Counted from the stretch's first letter, positions 1 to 10,089 are shown. The stretch is 64,000 bases of DNA from Flabesymbios commensalis (GCA_964017125.1 OZ024904.1:2105718-2169717); one strand, 5' to 3'. The notes: a model not told the origin generated them from the sequence alone. A program made the numbers and translations.

Positions 1-1061
1 ATGGCTATAATGTATATATGTGCATATCACAGCGATACAACTAATCTGGAGTTTTGCATCATCAGATCATTATATTTTGAAGTTTACAACAATAAAGTAA
101 AAAAAAAATGAAAGTGCTTAAATCTGTGCAAGCGTGTTCAACGAGTCATATTCACGTTAATGGCGTTAACAGTTTGTGTGTGTGTGTCATATATGAATTG
201 CTCCAACACGGAGGCGTGATTATCAGGTTGTGGAGGAGGTAGAAATATAGGCCTATGTAAAATCACCGTCCTGAGGGTCGCTTACACGTCAACAAATCGA
301 ATAGCCGTGGGGGGTGTCGGTGATCATTAAAAGTCCCCCTCCACAAGGTATTTAGGATTAGACCATGTTTTGACCGCTATGTCTACCAGGGGTGGGGGTC
401 AGTTGACTAATTAGCCACAAATTGTAGCGGTCAACACATGTTTTGATTGCAGTCCTGGACGGGAAGTTATATAATGGTTTCTAACAACATATATGCTTGG
501 AAAATTTGAAGGTACGCACTTGCCTACATGTCCTACTAGAGAGATGTAAGGGACGCACTATTATATATCTGGGGGGGGGGGGGGGCTAGAATTGTTGTTG
601 GTTGCAAACGTTTTTTTACCTCCGGAAAAAAACATTATATACCTTACCATTTGGTGGTTTTTCTGGTCAACATATTTTTCATCAATTTCGACAACAAACT
701 TTTTTCTGCCCACATTTTCAACAAACTTTTTTTCAGACTTTTGTGGCAAGAATTTTTTTTTTCAATTTTTTTCTAGGCCCTCCCCCTAATATATCAAATG
801 GTGCGTCCCTAAGTTAGACCTCTATGACGTTTTACATTGTTTTTTAATGTTACATATTATTTATGGTATGCGTGTTAGGCCTGGCCTTGATGCTTTCATT
901 CATTTGAAGCTGGCACTGCTGACGCAATTAAACACTTCAAATAAATAGCATAGTCCTACGTCGTTATTTAAAAAATAAGACGGTTAATATTAGGCTTACA
1001 AATTGTGTATTTGAGATTTACATTCGCACATTTGATAAATTTAAGGCCATATTTTTTTTGT
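1..1061. other. Intergenic sequence without recognised gene
   Basis: No ORF here looks coding. A 15-base G run lies near 571-585, followed by a T-rich stretch (600-780) whose short overlapping ORFs are low complexity. At 890-935 there is a weak hairpin with the tip GC-TGAC-GC, like the tips of the TTAA elements found elsewhere in the window. Confidence 0.6.
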
Positions 1062-1310
1062 AAAAAACTTATGTTCGAATACAAGTAGTTAAAATAATTG
1101 TCCACACTGACAAAGTGGCCCACATTGAAGTAGCTATTGTATCAGCCTTATCAAAACATGCCTTTCAGTTTAACCATTACTTAAAAAAAAAAACTTATGT
1201 TCGAATACAAGTAGTTAAAATAATTGTCCACACTGACAAAGTGGCCCACATTGAAGTAGCTATTGTATCAGCCTTATCAAAACATGCCTTTCAGTTTAAC
1301 CATTACACAA
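1062..1310. repeat. 126-bp tandem duplication
   Basis: Two adjacent, almost identical units of about 126 bp: the string AAACTTATGTTCGAATAC starts at 1065 and again at 1191, and both units end in CAGTTTAACCATTAC. The only visible difference is the length of the A run at the junction, so the duplication is recent. A short ORF crosses it only because the unit length is a multiple of three. Confidence 0.9.
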
Positions 1311-1730
1311 AATGCAGTTTTTTTGTGGCCTGAATGCATCATTCAGAGCTCTCATATAACATATTTTAATGATTGTAACCCTGGATGATTTTCAAACTAT
1401 CGCCATTTATATTTTGTGAACATTTCACGTCTAGTCCCGTGAAAATGGCACAGTGAAGTAGAAACCTAAAGCGAGGCCGAGACAACACGGTTGTAAACAC
1501 AACTACATGGAATAAGTCGGTGAATGTCTCCGGTGTTATTTTTAGTGTGTTGAAATTAGCCCGTGTACAACTAGCCGTAGGCCCTATGTCAACACAACTA
1601 TGAGGTACCGGTATTGGGCTTCTACATGGTACAGTACTGGGGCAATTGCATAACATTATCATACAAAAATTGCCAATATAGGCCTGTAGGCTATCACCAG
1701 ATAAAACGTACACTGACTCTGAGTAGGCAT
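1311..1730. other. Intergenic, nothing recognised
   Basis: A 128-codon minus-strand ORF covers 1366-1752. It has no recognisable domain or splice context and crosses the edge of the duplicated block, so it is not called a gene. Confidence 0.5.
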
Positions 1731-1765
1731 ATATAGTTGTGAGAGTACACATGGGTCCTGGAAAT

Positions 1766-3059
1766 TATGGATTATTCCCACTTCACTTTTTACCCATTTT
1801 TTGGCTTCGATCACTATTCACCTTTTATAAGGGAAAAATCATATCAATATATATAAAAATAGATATAATTTTTTAGGTTCGTTTTTTCCACTATTTATAA
1901 ACTGTAATACTTGATGTTCGGAACCCAAGAACAGGCGATTTGCCGTTCGTTCGATTCGTTTTTTAACCCATATGCACCCTCAGTTTTAATACTGCACAAA
2001 ACAGCCAGGCCCAAATAGCAATGTGGGATGAGAAACTTCTAGTTTTTACATTTTATTTCTCCTGTCAAGATCCCCCACTCGTCCTCAACATGTACCTTCT
2101 CCATCAAAACGTGACAGAAGTAATGTTATTTTCTTCACTCTTTCACCTGTTTTGACCACGTGTATGTCTGACCTTGTGGTTAACAATGTCAAGGACATAA
2201 TATCTGCTAGATCTCTATTGGTCAGATAGAAATTAGGTCAAAACTCATAAATATTCATAAAATAACGCATTCTGCAGTGTAATCAACCACGCACTACGTT
2301 CGCGGGAGGCGGGGTATGTGGCGGAGGGGCGTGATATCGTGAATCTGGTAATAATTAAACTGAGGAGGTAGTGCCCCAGCAATGATACCTTGGAGATAGG
2401 TTAGTGTAATGATGGCCATCGTCTAAGTACACTAAATAGTTAGACTTATTCTGACCATTTGCAGCCAATACAATAACGCTTTAAAATAGAACAGCCATTC
2501 GAACCAGTCAGAAAGTTTGATATATATTTAAAATCTTTTCAAACATAACTCCAAATAAAAAATTATACGTCATCGCTGGGAAATATGAACTTCATTGTTA
2601 TAATTATAATAATAGATGGAAATGTAAATCACAATGCAGATATAGGTGTAGGCTACTACTAGTAGTGTAGTAGATGTGGTTAATGCACAGAATTGCATCG
2701 CTCAGTTATACATGACCTTAGTCCTAGGATGCAATATTAGTAATAATAAATTATTATTGATGTAATTTCTGATTAAATATCATATATTGGACTGTAGTAA
2801 GTGTAGTTCATAACACAATATTGCTGGCTCAGACGTGATCTTGTTCGTCGTATGCTGCTTGTATGTTATTGGCATCATTCTAATCTTTGCTCTTAGATGA
2901 GGTCTTCTTGAATGAATATAACAAAATGAATATAACGGTGCCTTATCATCTGCTGCAATATTTCGTCACAGCGACAATGTTGCGATGTCAAACCAGACAT
3001 TTCAACATCTCTTCTCATGTCATCTTCGTGAAGTTCATCTAGAAAGAGTCATGGAAATA
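1766..3059. other. Non-coding part of copy A, nothing recognised
   Basis: No exon-like segment is conserved between this stretch and its partner at 41247-42537 beyond general similarity. The missing 3' exons of the minus-strand EGF gene could lie here, but I found no acceptor followed by a frame kept in both copies. Confidence 0.5.
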
Positions 3060-3307
3060 TTAACCCTTACAATGCTGAATTATTTTCTCATAAACCATGG
3101 AGACCAAAGGGCTTTTTTCATTTGAAATCATCATAAATGTCCGAGTTAGCTCTTTTCGCTTCAATTGAGTACTTATGTCTTGGGTCTACGACCTTTATAA
3201 ATATTTTAATTCTTTCAAAGCAGAGATCGTCTTCAGACGTCAGAATCTGACGTCTACAGACGTCAGATTCTGACGTCTAAATACGATCCCCATTCTGAAA
3301 GGGTTAA
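3060..3307. mobile_element. TTAA-bounded MITE, GACGTC-hairpin family
   Basis: A 248-bp element with TTAA at both ends (3060-3063, 3304-3307) and inverted ends TTAACCCTT and AAAGGGTTAA. One half carries a palindrome built on GACGTCAGAATCTGACGTC, a near-palindrome itself. The other half is a conserved AT-rich region. The same element is at 42538-42785 in copy B, so this insertion predates the segmental duplication. TTAA targets and CCC-type ends are as known for piggyBac-type transposons; no transposase is present, so the class is inferred. Confidence 0.8.
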
Positions 3308-3527
3308 ATAAAACAAACATTATTCTCCGTCATAATACACATGATACAGCTATGATAACAGAAAAAACACGTCATCTTTGCGTTGAATCAAAATTGTCAC
3401 ATAGTATCGCATGATTTTCAACAACAGACATAAAAAATACCCAATAATTGATGGCAGGACCCCTCAACCGTAGGCTCTGTCCATTAATATTAAGAAATAA
3501 TGATACAAAATGACCCCTACTACCACC

Positions 3528-3870
3528 ATGTCAATTTTTTTTTTAAATGGCTGCGGCAGCCATATTATTTTTAATGGATTCATCCCAAAAGTTACACAGA
3601 TCATCAGAAATACCTGGTGGACAACCATGCCAAATTTGAATGCAATCCAAGCAACGGTTCATAAGTTATTGTGCCCACAAGCTTTTAAGGTGGCCATCTT
3701 TTTTTAAATGGCTGCGGCAGCTATTTTGTTTTCAATGGATTCATCCCAAAAGTTAATCAGATCATTAAAATACCTGGAGAACAACCATACCAAATTTAAA
3801 TGCAATCCAACCAACGGTTCATAAGTTATGATACTGACAAGCTTTTAATGCGACCATCTTGAAAAATGGC
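3528..3870. repeat. Two-unit tandem repeat, about 170 bp
   Basis: Two diverged units each contain the strings AAATGGCTGCGGCAG, GGATTCATCCCAAAAGTTA and CAACGGTTCATAAGTTAT. Copy B (about 43012-43165) has a single unit, so the blocks differ by gain or loss of one unit. A 65-codon plus-strand ORF at 3510-3707 is incidental. Confidence 0.75.
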
Positions 3871-4194
3871 CGCTTATGGCTTGGGGCCAAAAAAATATAT
3901 GGGATGAATTTCCCAGGCACATAGGTCATGTCTGTAAAAAATAAACAAAATTTTTCAGTAACTTTTTAGTAAGAGCTGAATTTCTGAACGCCCGCCCGAC
4001 CGACCGACCGCCCGCCTCTGGTGATCACTATGCCCCAAAACATTAATGGCTGAGGTAAAACTGCATAAAACTCTGAAAATGATAGAGCCACAGAAAAGAG
4101 GGAATATCTTACAGGTATATTGCCATGGAACCAAAATTATATGAGCCCCTCGTACCTAAGGCGTATAACACACCAGCATAATTTCGCTTCGCGT

Positions 4195-4415
4195 TGGTAT
4201 CAAACACACTAATTGATCATTATCAAAACATAGGCGATAGGCAACGCGATAATTTAAGAAAGTGTTAAATTTTTATCGCGTCGGTTTTCGCGCCTCACAT
4301 GTCGCGTTGGTCGTCGCATTGGTGTGTGGTCAGTCAGGCGATTTTCGCGTCTGTCGTCGCGTCACCCGTCGCGTTCCTAATTGCGCCCGCGTTCGCGTGT
4401 TTTGCGTTTATCATG
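4195..4415. mobile_element. GC-rich CGCGACG MITE (copy A)
   Basis: A CpG-dense segment in AT-rich surroundings. It is shared with 43505-43740 and, in opposite orientation, with 56693-57256. The shared unit is bounded by CAAACACACT on one side and the reverse complement of CAAAACACGC on the other, which suggests imperfect terminal inverted repeats. This copy lacks about 27 bp present in copy B. Superfamily unknown. The 60-codon ORF at 4299-4481 lies mostly inside it and is not a gene. Confidence 0.55.
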
Positions 4416-4579
4416 GTAATCAACTCCCTTGAAAAGTCTGTATTTGATTCTATCTGTGAGTCAGATCGCTGGCTGATGTAAAAAATCAGAACACTCTATT
4501 TGATTCACAACTGTCCAATTCGCAAATAACTTTGACTTAAGGCAATTAGAGTAAAACCATCACGTCAATAAAGTTAGTT

Positions 4580-4745
4580 ACTTATTCCTTATTCCTTATT
4601 CAATAAGGAATAAGTAACAGTTACTTATTCCTCATTCGAACGAATAAGGAAAAAGTAACCGTTACTTATTCCTTATTCGAACGAATAAGGAATAAGTAAC
4701 AGCTACTTATTCCTTATTGGACCAAATAAGGAATAAGTATCATAA
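4580..4745. repeat. Array of TTACTTATTCC palindromes
   Basis: Three or more adjacent palindromes. The clearest (4661-4700) has 19-nt arms, GTTACTTATTCCTTATTCG and its complement, around a central AA. Further half-units lie at 4970-5040 and 5180-5225. The same array is at 43908-44040 in copy B with different unit boundaries. It resembles a small palindromic satellite, not a CRISPR: there are no unique spacers. Confidence 0.8.
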
Positions 4746-5246
4746 ACCTATTCTTTATTGGAAAGAATAAGGAATAACTAATTGGTAACGTATTGCTTAT
4801 TCGAATTTGGATAAGTAACACTAAAACAGAACAAAAATAAAAGAAGCAAATGTATGCTCACGCTCCACAAAATATGCTGATATACTACTAGTTCTCTGTG
4901 TAAAAAAAAGTTTAAACACATCTATTTTGGTATTTTAAGCGTTTTTTTACCGCATATAGTACCAGCTACTTATTCAGACGCAAATAAGGAGTAAGTAAAA
5001 GTTACTTATTCCTTATTCAAAACCGAATAAGTAACAAGACTTGTACTACTCTTTACGCGATCCAATTGGTCATTTACTCTTTTATCTCATAAAATTACAA
5101 GTATATGAACGCATTTTGCCGACTTTTAGGGTATTTTAGATGTGTTTTCGTATTTTAAAGTTGTTTTCGCCGAATAAATACCAGTTACTTATTCAAACAC
5201 GAATAGGGAATAAGTAATAAGAAATCCTTGTTGAGACATGCAAGAA

Positions 5247-5355
5247 CCCAGCAAACACGTGACATTCACCCAATGCTGGTTTAATGTTGGCCCACCGTCT
5301 TCGACGCTGGCCCAACATTTAACCAGCTTTGGGTGAACGTCTCGTGTATGCTGGG
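5247..5355. mobile_element. AGCAAACAC foldback element
   Basis: A near-perfect inverted repeat running from CCCAGCAAACAC to GTGTATGCTGGG, with inner arms CCCAATGCTGGTTTAATG and its approximate complement. About 108 bp. Related copies lie at 7848-7937, 10401-10577, 12529-12640, 17590-17830, 22575-22645, 24395-24475, 44544-44614, 49309-49475 and 50955-51035. In copy B the first arm of this insertion is missing. The transposon class is not known to me. Confidence 0.75.
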
Positions 5356-5629
5356 AAGAGGGTGTTGCACAGTAGGCCTATCTTTGTACCAGATGTATAT
5401 TTGGACTTGAAATAATAATGTTAATACTGGCCGGAATTTGTATGTGATGTCATTTATTAATCCTCCACCCAGCCTAGAAAGAGTGTACATTTCCAATTTT
5501 TGCGAATATCTTGTGGACTAAAATATTTGATGACAATCCACACTACATGTTATTGTAACATATACTGATATACTTCAGTTATTTTTATAAACTGAAATCA
5601 TTTCACCCCGACTTTAAACAAGTTCTTAC

Positions 5630-5744
5630 CTTTTGAATATAATGACGAACACAACAACACATATAATGATAATGAGGACAATGACTCCCCCCACGGCTCC
5701 TCCAATCACAGCCCCTGAAGATGTCCCGGTAGAGGCCGCCATAA
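5630..5744 (-). CDS. Copy A exon 5: transmembrane segment of the EGF receptor-like gene
   Basis: The exon is read on the minus strand from an acceptor ending TTACAG (intron base at 5745) to a GTAAGA donor (5624-5629). It is 115 bp, entering in phase 1 and leaving in phase 2. The translation begins with a short small-residue stalk (MAASTGTSSG), then a glycine/alanine/valine stretch and about 20 hydrophobic residues (VIVLIIIICVVVFVIIF), and ends with the basic stop-transfer pair KR. This marks the product as a single-pass type I membrane protein with the EGF array outside the cell. Copy B has the same exon with the same splice sites (44899-45013), so it is under some constraint or recently duplicated. 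The cytoplasmic exon, which should start in phase 2, was not found. Confidence 0.8.
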
Positions 5745-6181
5745 CTGTAACGTTGTAAACACTTTGAGGAATAAGTTCACTTAATTGTTTCATTCAAAAC
5801 TGTAAAATTGTTAGCTGAATGTATATATAGACAAGCCTTTTTTCCGATTTAGTCATCGACATTACATTATGGAAAAGCGTTATTTAAAAGAGATGAAATT
5901 GCTAACGCAATGTGTAGTTTACCTTTAAGTAAATAAAGACACAACGTTTTTTCTACTTTTGTGATCTACATTATATTATAGAATCATGTAGTGTTTAACG
6001 ACCAGGAACACATGTGTATTTTATATTCTTAATCTTCGTGGAGCAGCCCAGATATAAAACAGATTACTTTAGTATTTCAGACAATCCAAATCCTACCCGG
6101 ATTAGCTTATTTCCAGCCATCTGTTATTGCTACTTAATAGGCCTACGGAGTTATATACATAGATCATTATGAAATACTCAC

Positions 6182-6931
6182 CCGTACATGCTCCGTCTGC
6201 TCTTTCATAGCCTTCTTCACATGAGCAGATGAATCCACCTTGTGTGTTATTACAGAACTGATCACAATCATGATCACTAGAAGCACATTCATCTACATCC
6301 TGACATCTGTTGGTACACTCATCAATGTCCTCGCATTCAACCTGATTGATTTCTTTGTACCCTGGTCTACACCAACATTGGTAAGATCCGTCAGTATCTG
6401 TACATTCCTGATCACAGTCATCACTCTCCTCTTCACATTCATCAATGTCCTCGCATTCAACCTGATTGATTTCTTTGTACCCTGGTCTACACCAACATTG
6501 GTATGATCCGTCAGTATCTCTACATTCCTGATCACAGTCATCACTCTCCTCTTCACATTCATCAATGTCCTCGCATTCAACCTGATTGATTTCTTTGTAC
6601 CCTGGTCTACACCAACATTGGTATGATCCGTCAGTATCTCTACATTCCTGATCACAGTCATCACTCTCCTCTTCACATTCATCAATGTCCTCGCATTCAA
6701 CCTGACTGATTTCTTTGTACCCTGGTCTACACCAACATTGGTATGATCCGTCAGTATCTGTACATTCCTGATCACAGTCATCACTCTCCTCTTCACATTC
6801 GTCAATGTTGTGACAGTTGTGATTGTCTTCATTTTCCAGTTTATAACCCACAGGACACTCACATTGGTAAATGTCATCAGACAGTGGATTACAGATGTGA
6901 GAACATGGAGCGTTGATACAGGAATCCTCAA
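6182..6931 (-). CDS. Copy A exon 4: EGF / calcium-binding EGF array
   Basis: One 750-bp exon (250 codons, phase 1 to phase 1) with acceptor TGTGTTTCAG and donor GTGAGT (6176-6181). It encodes six cysteine-rich modules. First comes an EGF with CINAPCSHIC. Then come four 40-residue cbEGF-type modules starting NIDECEEES or DIDECEEES and containing GSYQCWCRPGYKE. Next is a stub DIDECTNRCQ, and finally DVDECASSDHDC through CSCEEGYER. The D-I/V-D-E-C start is the usual calcium-binding signature of cbEGF. The four middle modules are a near-identical 120-bp tandem repeat (6319-6800), so the array expanded recently; copy B has one such module and different ones after it. The stub fused to the last module suggests loss of one EGF. 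Role inferred: extracellular, calcium-dependent, rod-like binding or adhesion region. Confidence 0.9.
6319..6800. repeat. 120-bp coding tandem repeat, four units
   Basis: Four units of exactly 120 bp (period visible at 6421, 6541, 6661 and 6781) that differ at only a few bases, each encoding one 40-residue cbEGF module. Because the period is a multiple of three, an overlapping reverse frame is also open (6293-6940); that ORF is a shadow. Confidence 0.95.
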
Positions 6932-7257
6932 CTGAAACACAAGACAGACGTCTCATCACATCGATAGGCGCCTCGTGACATCGTTAAAGCACGGGCATAA
7001 TTTAGCCAAGAGTATGTTCACCATGTTCACTTGATTCTATTACAAGAATAACCAGGATAACTTACATCTTATCTGTTAAAATTAATTGTGTTTCATCGTC
7101 TGAAACAAACTGTTTCTTTAATTACCAAAATGGATAAATGTAAATCGTAGATGAAATCGTCACTTTTCGCTTCAAGATAACCATTTTAAAATAATTTTAA
7201 ATTGGGTTGAGTACCTGCTGTTTCCACTCACGACATGTTTTTCCATCATTTTTAAGG

Positions 7258-7795
7258 ATATACGGAATACAGAATACGGCGTTTGCTCATCGTGGTTGGC
7301 TCTATCACTGAAGTTAAGCGACGTCGCGCCCGTCATATTTGGATGGGTGACCGCCTGGTGACTGCCAGGTGCTGTATACACTCGTGGGGCTCAGAGAACC
7401 ACGTAAATCAGATGGCTCGTCTGACTGAGCTAGAGTTGGACGTAAAAGAACCTCAATGTACGTAGGCGCAGTTTCCATCCAGCGAGACCCCAGAAAATCC
7501 ACAATGTGTGAGTACTTGGCACATAAGGCGAATTTGCTTGGAATAAAAATAGCTTGATGCGCCTCAACGGCAGCTCAGCTGTATATCTCCCAGGAGACTG
7601 AGTTGGGATTTCAATGATAACAGGCCTTGCTAAGTTACTCTCGATGTTCAGCGCTCTGAACAGCCTCCGGCTGGATACATGTGCTATATAAGATTTCATT
7701 CATTGATTCATTCATTGATTCATTCATTCATTCATTCATTCATTCATTCATTCATTCATTCATTCATTCATTCATTCATTTCATTCATTCATATA
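7258..7795 (+). mobile_element. SINE with 5S rRNA-derived head and ATTC tail
   Basis: The first ~116 nt (7261-7376) match 5S rRNA. GAAGTTAAGCGACGTCGCGC corresponds to the box A region and TGGATGGGTGACCGCCTGG to box C, followed by CCAGGTGCTGTA as at the 5S 3' end. A body of about 300 nt follows, then GTGCTATATAAGATTTCATT, which resembles the 3' end of CR1/L2-type LINEs, then an ATTC microsatellite (7697-7790). This is the SINE3 layout: pol III promoter from 5S and a LINE-like tail for retrotransposition. Copy B lacks it, so the insertion followed the segmental duplication. It may belong to the Deu-SINE group, but I could not confirm the central domain. Confidence 0.8.
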
Positions 7796-7847
7796 TCCTT
7801 CCCTGCACACACAAACAAAAGACTCATCATCTCCTGCCAGGCATTGC

Positions 7848-7937
7848 ATTAATGGAGCAAGTACAATACGTTGACCCAATGTTGATTTATTGTTGGGCCA
7901 TCGTCTGCGACGCTGGCCCAACAATAAGCCAACATTC
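7848..7937. mobile_element. AGCAAACAC-type foldback fragment
   Basis: It contains GACCCAATGTTGATTTATTG and, inverted, CAATAAGCCAACATTC around GCCATCGTCTGCGACGCTGG, matching the core of the foldback family. It interrupts the third exon of copy A. Copy B has continuous exon sequence here. Confidence 0.65.
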
Positions 7938-7968
7938 ACATCCTCAATCTGTGTCTAACACATAATTA

Positions 7969-8380
7969 TTAACCCTGTAAGCGCTAAAAACGATTTATCA
8001 TCCCTTTAACCCTTGCAGCGCGGGGATCGACTTTAGTCGACAGAATCTGACGTCTAAAATCAATATATTTGTAATGGCCGTAGACCCACAACATAGGTAT
8101 TCAAATGAATCAGAAAGAGCTAACTGAGAAATTTATGGTGAATTCAAATTGAAAAAAAACCTTTGATTGCGATGTTTTTTACAAATTAATTTAAATGGTT
8201 TTTAAAATGGTTAAACCCGTTTTATTAGTCGATCAAATTTCTGTTATTGGGAATTAAATGTGCGTTTAAACAATAATTGCAAATGTTTAGTTTCCAATTG
8301 AATAAATATGAGTAATTTTCACTCACTTGAAGTTGTTGGTCGCGGTTGCGAGACACAACTTCAAGTGAGTGAGAAGTTAA
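7969..8380. mobile_element. TTAA MITE, TTGAAGTTGT-hairpin family, with nested element
   Basis: It starts at TTAACCCTGTAAGCGC and ends at AGTTAA, with TTAA at both borders. Near its right end it has a hairpin (about 8317-8374) with the stem CACTCACTTGAAGTTGT and tip TCGC-GGTT-GCGA. A second TTAA element (8006-8214) is inserted in it. The same arrangement is in copy B (about 46405-46862). Confidence 0.7.
8006..8214. mobile_element. Nested TTAA MITE, GACGTC-hairpin family
   Basis: TTAA at 8006-8009 and 8211-8214. It keeps the conserved body (string AACATAGGTATTCAAATGAA) but has lost most of the second arm of its central palindrome, which is nearly perfect in copy B at 46451-46532. Confidence 0.7.
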
Positions 8381-8600
8381 CCCTTAAAGTGCAGGGATCG
8401 ACTTTAGACGTCATAATCATTCTATAGACGTCAGATAGACGTCGACGTAGATGCCGCACTGAAAGAGTAAAATATGTATGGCCGTATCGACCCATAACAT
8501 ATAGGTATTGAAATATTTATATGGATTGACAGGCTCAAGTTTGATCGTCGCATCGTCATCTTGTTAAATCGGGGTTGATTCCCCCCCCCCCCTACCACAC
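8377..8600. mobile_element. TTAA MITE fragment, GACGTC-hairpin family
   Basis: It begins TTAACCCTTAAAGTGCAGGG directly at the right border of the preceding element, and contains degraded GACGTC arms and the body string CCCATAACATATAGGTATTG. No right end was found. A C run follows at 8581-8592. Confidence 0.6.
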
Positions 8601-8807
8601 ATTAAACAACACATACAACATATTTCAGCATAACTGATAATTGTTTTTCATATTGTCAAATATTATAATTAAAGTCTACCGAACGTTGATTGATAAGCTG
8701 TCAAAATAATACTTTTGTCCCACAAGTTGTTTACTTCCAGAATAAAACGAAATATTTTTAATCCAGCTTTTTTATCTTTTCAACATCTGGTAAATTAAAA
8801 TTATAAA

Positions 8808-9400
8808 GAAATACACTCACCTACACCTGTTCTGCAACTATAGGCCACCCAGTGTAGGCTACGTCTGGCGTAGGTGAGTGCAATTTCAAACCATCTGACC
8901 CCCACCCAACAGCAAATGGGGGGCAGGCTTTGGGGAGTAGAATAGCCAAGTGGCACTCACCTACACCTATATTCTACTATTAGGCCTACAGAAGTACAGA
9001 AATTGCGTATATGATTGTAGGCCTAATTTTATAATCACACCCACCTACCCCTGTTCTCCCACTATACCCTGTGATAGGGCCGGTGTAGATGAGTGCAATT
9101 TCAAAACACACTCACCTACACCTATCCCCCACTCTACTGAGTGGCGAACAGTCTTAGTTAAGTGAAATAGCCAAGTGGCTCTCACCTACACTATCTTCTA
9201 CCATTTTAAGTGTAGAACCGGTGTAGGTGAGTGTAATCTTATAATCTCACTCACCTACACCTGTTCTCTCGCTATACCCAGTGGTAGGATCCGACTGGCG
9301 TAGATGAGTGCAATTTCAAACCTACACTCACCTACACCTGACCCCCCCCCCCCCCTCCCACCACCCTACTTAGTGGGGAACAGGCTTAGGTGCTATTATG
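8808..9400. repeat. Minisatellite of CACTCACCTACACC palindromes
   Basis: Intronic repeat in which CACTCACCTACACC and its inverse GGTGTAGGTGAGTG alternate several times around diverged GTTCTCCCACTATA spacers, ending in a C run next to the donor of exon 2. The same array is in copy B at 47270-47820 with some units deleted. Each unit is a hairpin of about 60-90 bp. Confidence 0.8.
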
Positions 9401-9414
9401 CCTATAATACTTAC

Positions 9415-9792
9415 TTGACCATCCACGACAATAAACAGTATCTGAGTATGTTTTCGCCCAGATGATCTTCGCTGGATTCAGACCATGTGAAGGCCACCAT
9501 GACGGCCAGGTGGCTATTATTGCAGGTTGCCAGTCAGCATCGTTGTAGTTAGGTTTATTCCAGTTATCTATGTATGTGTTGCTACATCTCCAATGTGTAT
9601 CTGTGACAAACCCATTGGAAAGCTTGATGATAAATCCGTATTTACCACCTACGTTTGTTGCGTTCACGGAGAGTAATCGTGTGTTATCTGGTAATGTGGC
9701 TGTGGAGGTTTTGAAAGGACTCGTGATTGTTTTCAGAAAAACACCATCAGCGTAAATATGAGCGATGTCAGTCACTCGTCCACGTAGAGTAC
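9415..9792 (-). CDS. Copy A exon 2: beta-sandwich, galactose-binding-like domain
   Basis: A 378-bp exon (126 codons, phase 1 to 1) with acceptor GATTTCAG and donor GTAAGT (9409-9414). The reading frame is open throughout and continuous in phase with exon 1. Recognisable segments in order: ADGVFLKTI, a Ser/Thr-rich strand, PDNTRLLSVNATN, GGKYGFIIKLSNG, VTDTHWRCS, then a Trp-rich half with NYNDADWQPAI, AKIIWAK and VYCRGW. The pattern of small-molecule turn, LPxNTxxLxVxAxxxGGxxGFI, xxTDxxWRC and FDDSxWxxA resembles jelly-roll domains of the galactose-binding superfamily found in invertebrate extracellular proteins. This is by memory of the fold, not a search. A carbohydrate-binding role is an inference. 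Copy B lacks the Trp-rich half. Confidence 0.75.
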
Positions 9793-9911
9793 CTGAAATC
9801 ATACATACATTTAACCATTTAACCACCAAGCGACTGTATTAGTTTTTATTCCGTTTTACCAGCCTATTAAATCACTGTTATTGGAAAGATTTTCAAATGC
9901 TTGGTCTCAGA

Positions 9912-9915
9912 TTAA
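9912..9915. other. Empty TTAA site in copy A
   Basis: The sequence CTCAGATTAAATATG carries a single TTAA. In copy B the matching site, CTCAGATTAA, is followed by a 242-bp element and a second TTAA (48216-48461). This site shows the pre-insertion state. Confidence 0.85.
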
Positions 9916-10089
9916 ATATGCTAACAAATATGAGTAATTTAATCCAGGTGAAGTTGTGGGTTAGTTTATCGTACATGTATCAATATAATGTCATGCAGAC
10001 ACAGTTTGATAGACACATATTTTGTATACATACATTCCAGGTAAAACCACTGATCAGTTGGAAATATATATTTGCTGTAGTGCATCTAA

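Larger units (their letters stand above)
7232..7948 (-). pseudogene. Copy A exon 3 (single EGF), broken by two insertions
   Basis: By comparison with copy B (46285-46382), this was a 99-bp phase 1-1 exon encoding one EGF with the pattern CGCDHECSAGDEESFDCVC. In copy A the donor side (GTGAGT at 7226-7231) and the acceptor side (CAG at 7949-7951) remain, but the exon is split by a 5S-headed SINE (about 7258-7795) and a foldback fragment (about 7848-7937). It cannot encode the module. Because both flanking introns are phase 1, skipping it would keep the rest of the gene in frame. Confidence 0.75.

Noticed and set aside
1115-1333. 72-codon plus ORF
   Set aside because: Created by a 126-bp tandem duplication; no domain.
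3960-4085. Cytoplasmic exon after CATTTTCAG (minus) near 4070
   Set aside because: The frame is open for a while, but the sequence is a low-complexity CGACCGACCG repeat in non-coding context.
4580-5225. CRISPR-like array
   Set aside because: Repeats are palindromic and adjacent, with no unique spacers of constant length, and the context is eukaryotic.
5390-5440. Short cytoplasmic exon after TTATTTCAAG (minus)
   Set aside because: Phase 2 would allow about nine codons and a stop, but the acceptor is weak and nothing else supports it.
6293-6940. 215-codon minus ORF overlapping the EGF exon
   Set aside because: It is open only because the 120-bp repeat length is a multiple of three. The EGF frame has the cysteine pattern and matching splice phases.
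7261-7376. Possible functional 5S rRNA gene
   Set aside because: Several conserved 5S positions differ, and the sequence continues into a SINE body with a LINE-like end and ATTC tail.
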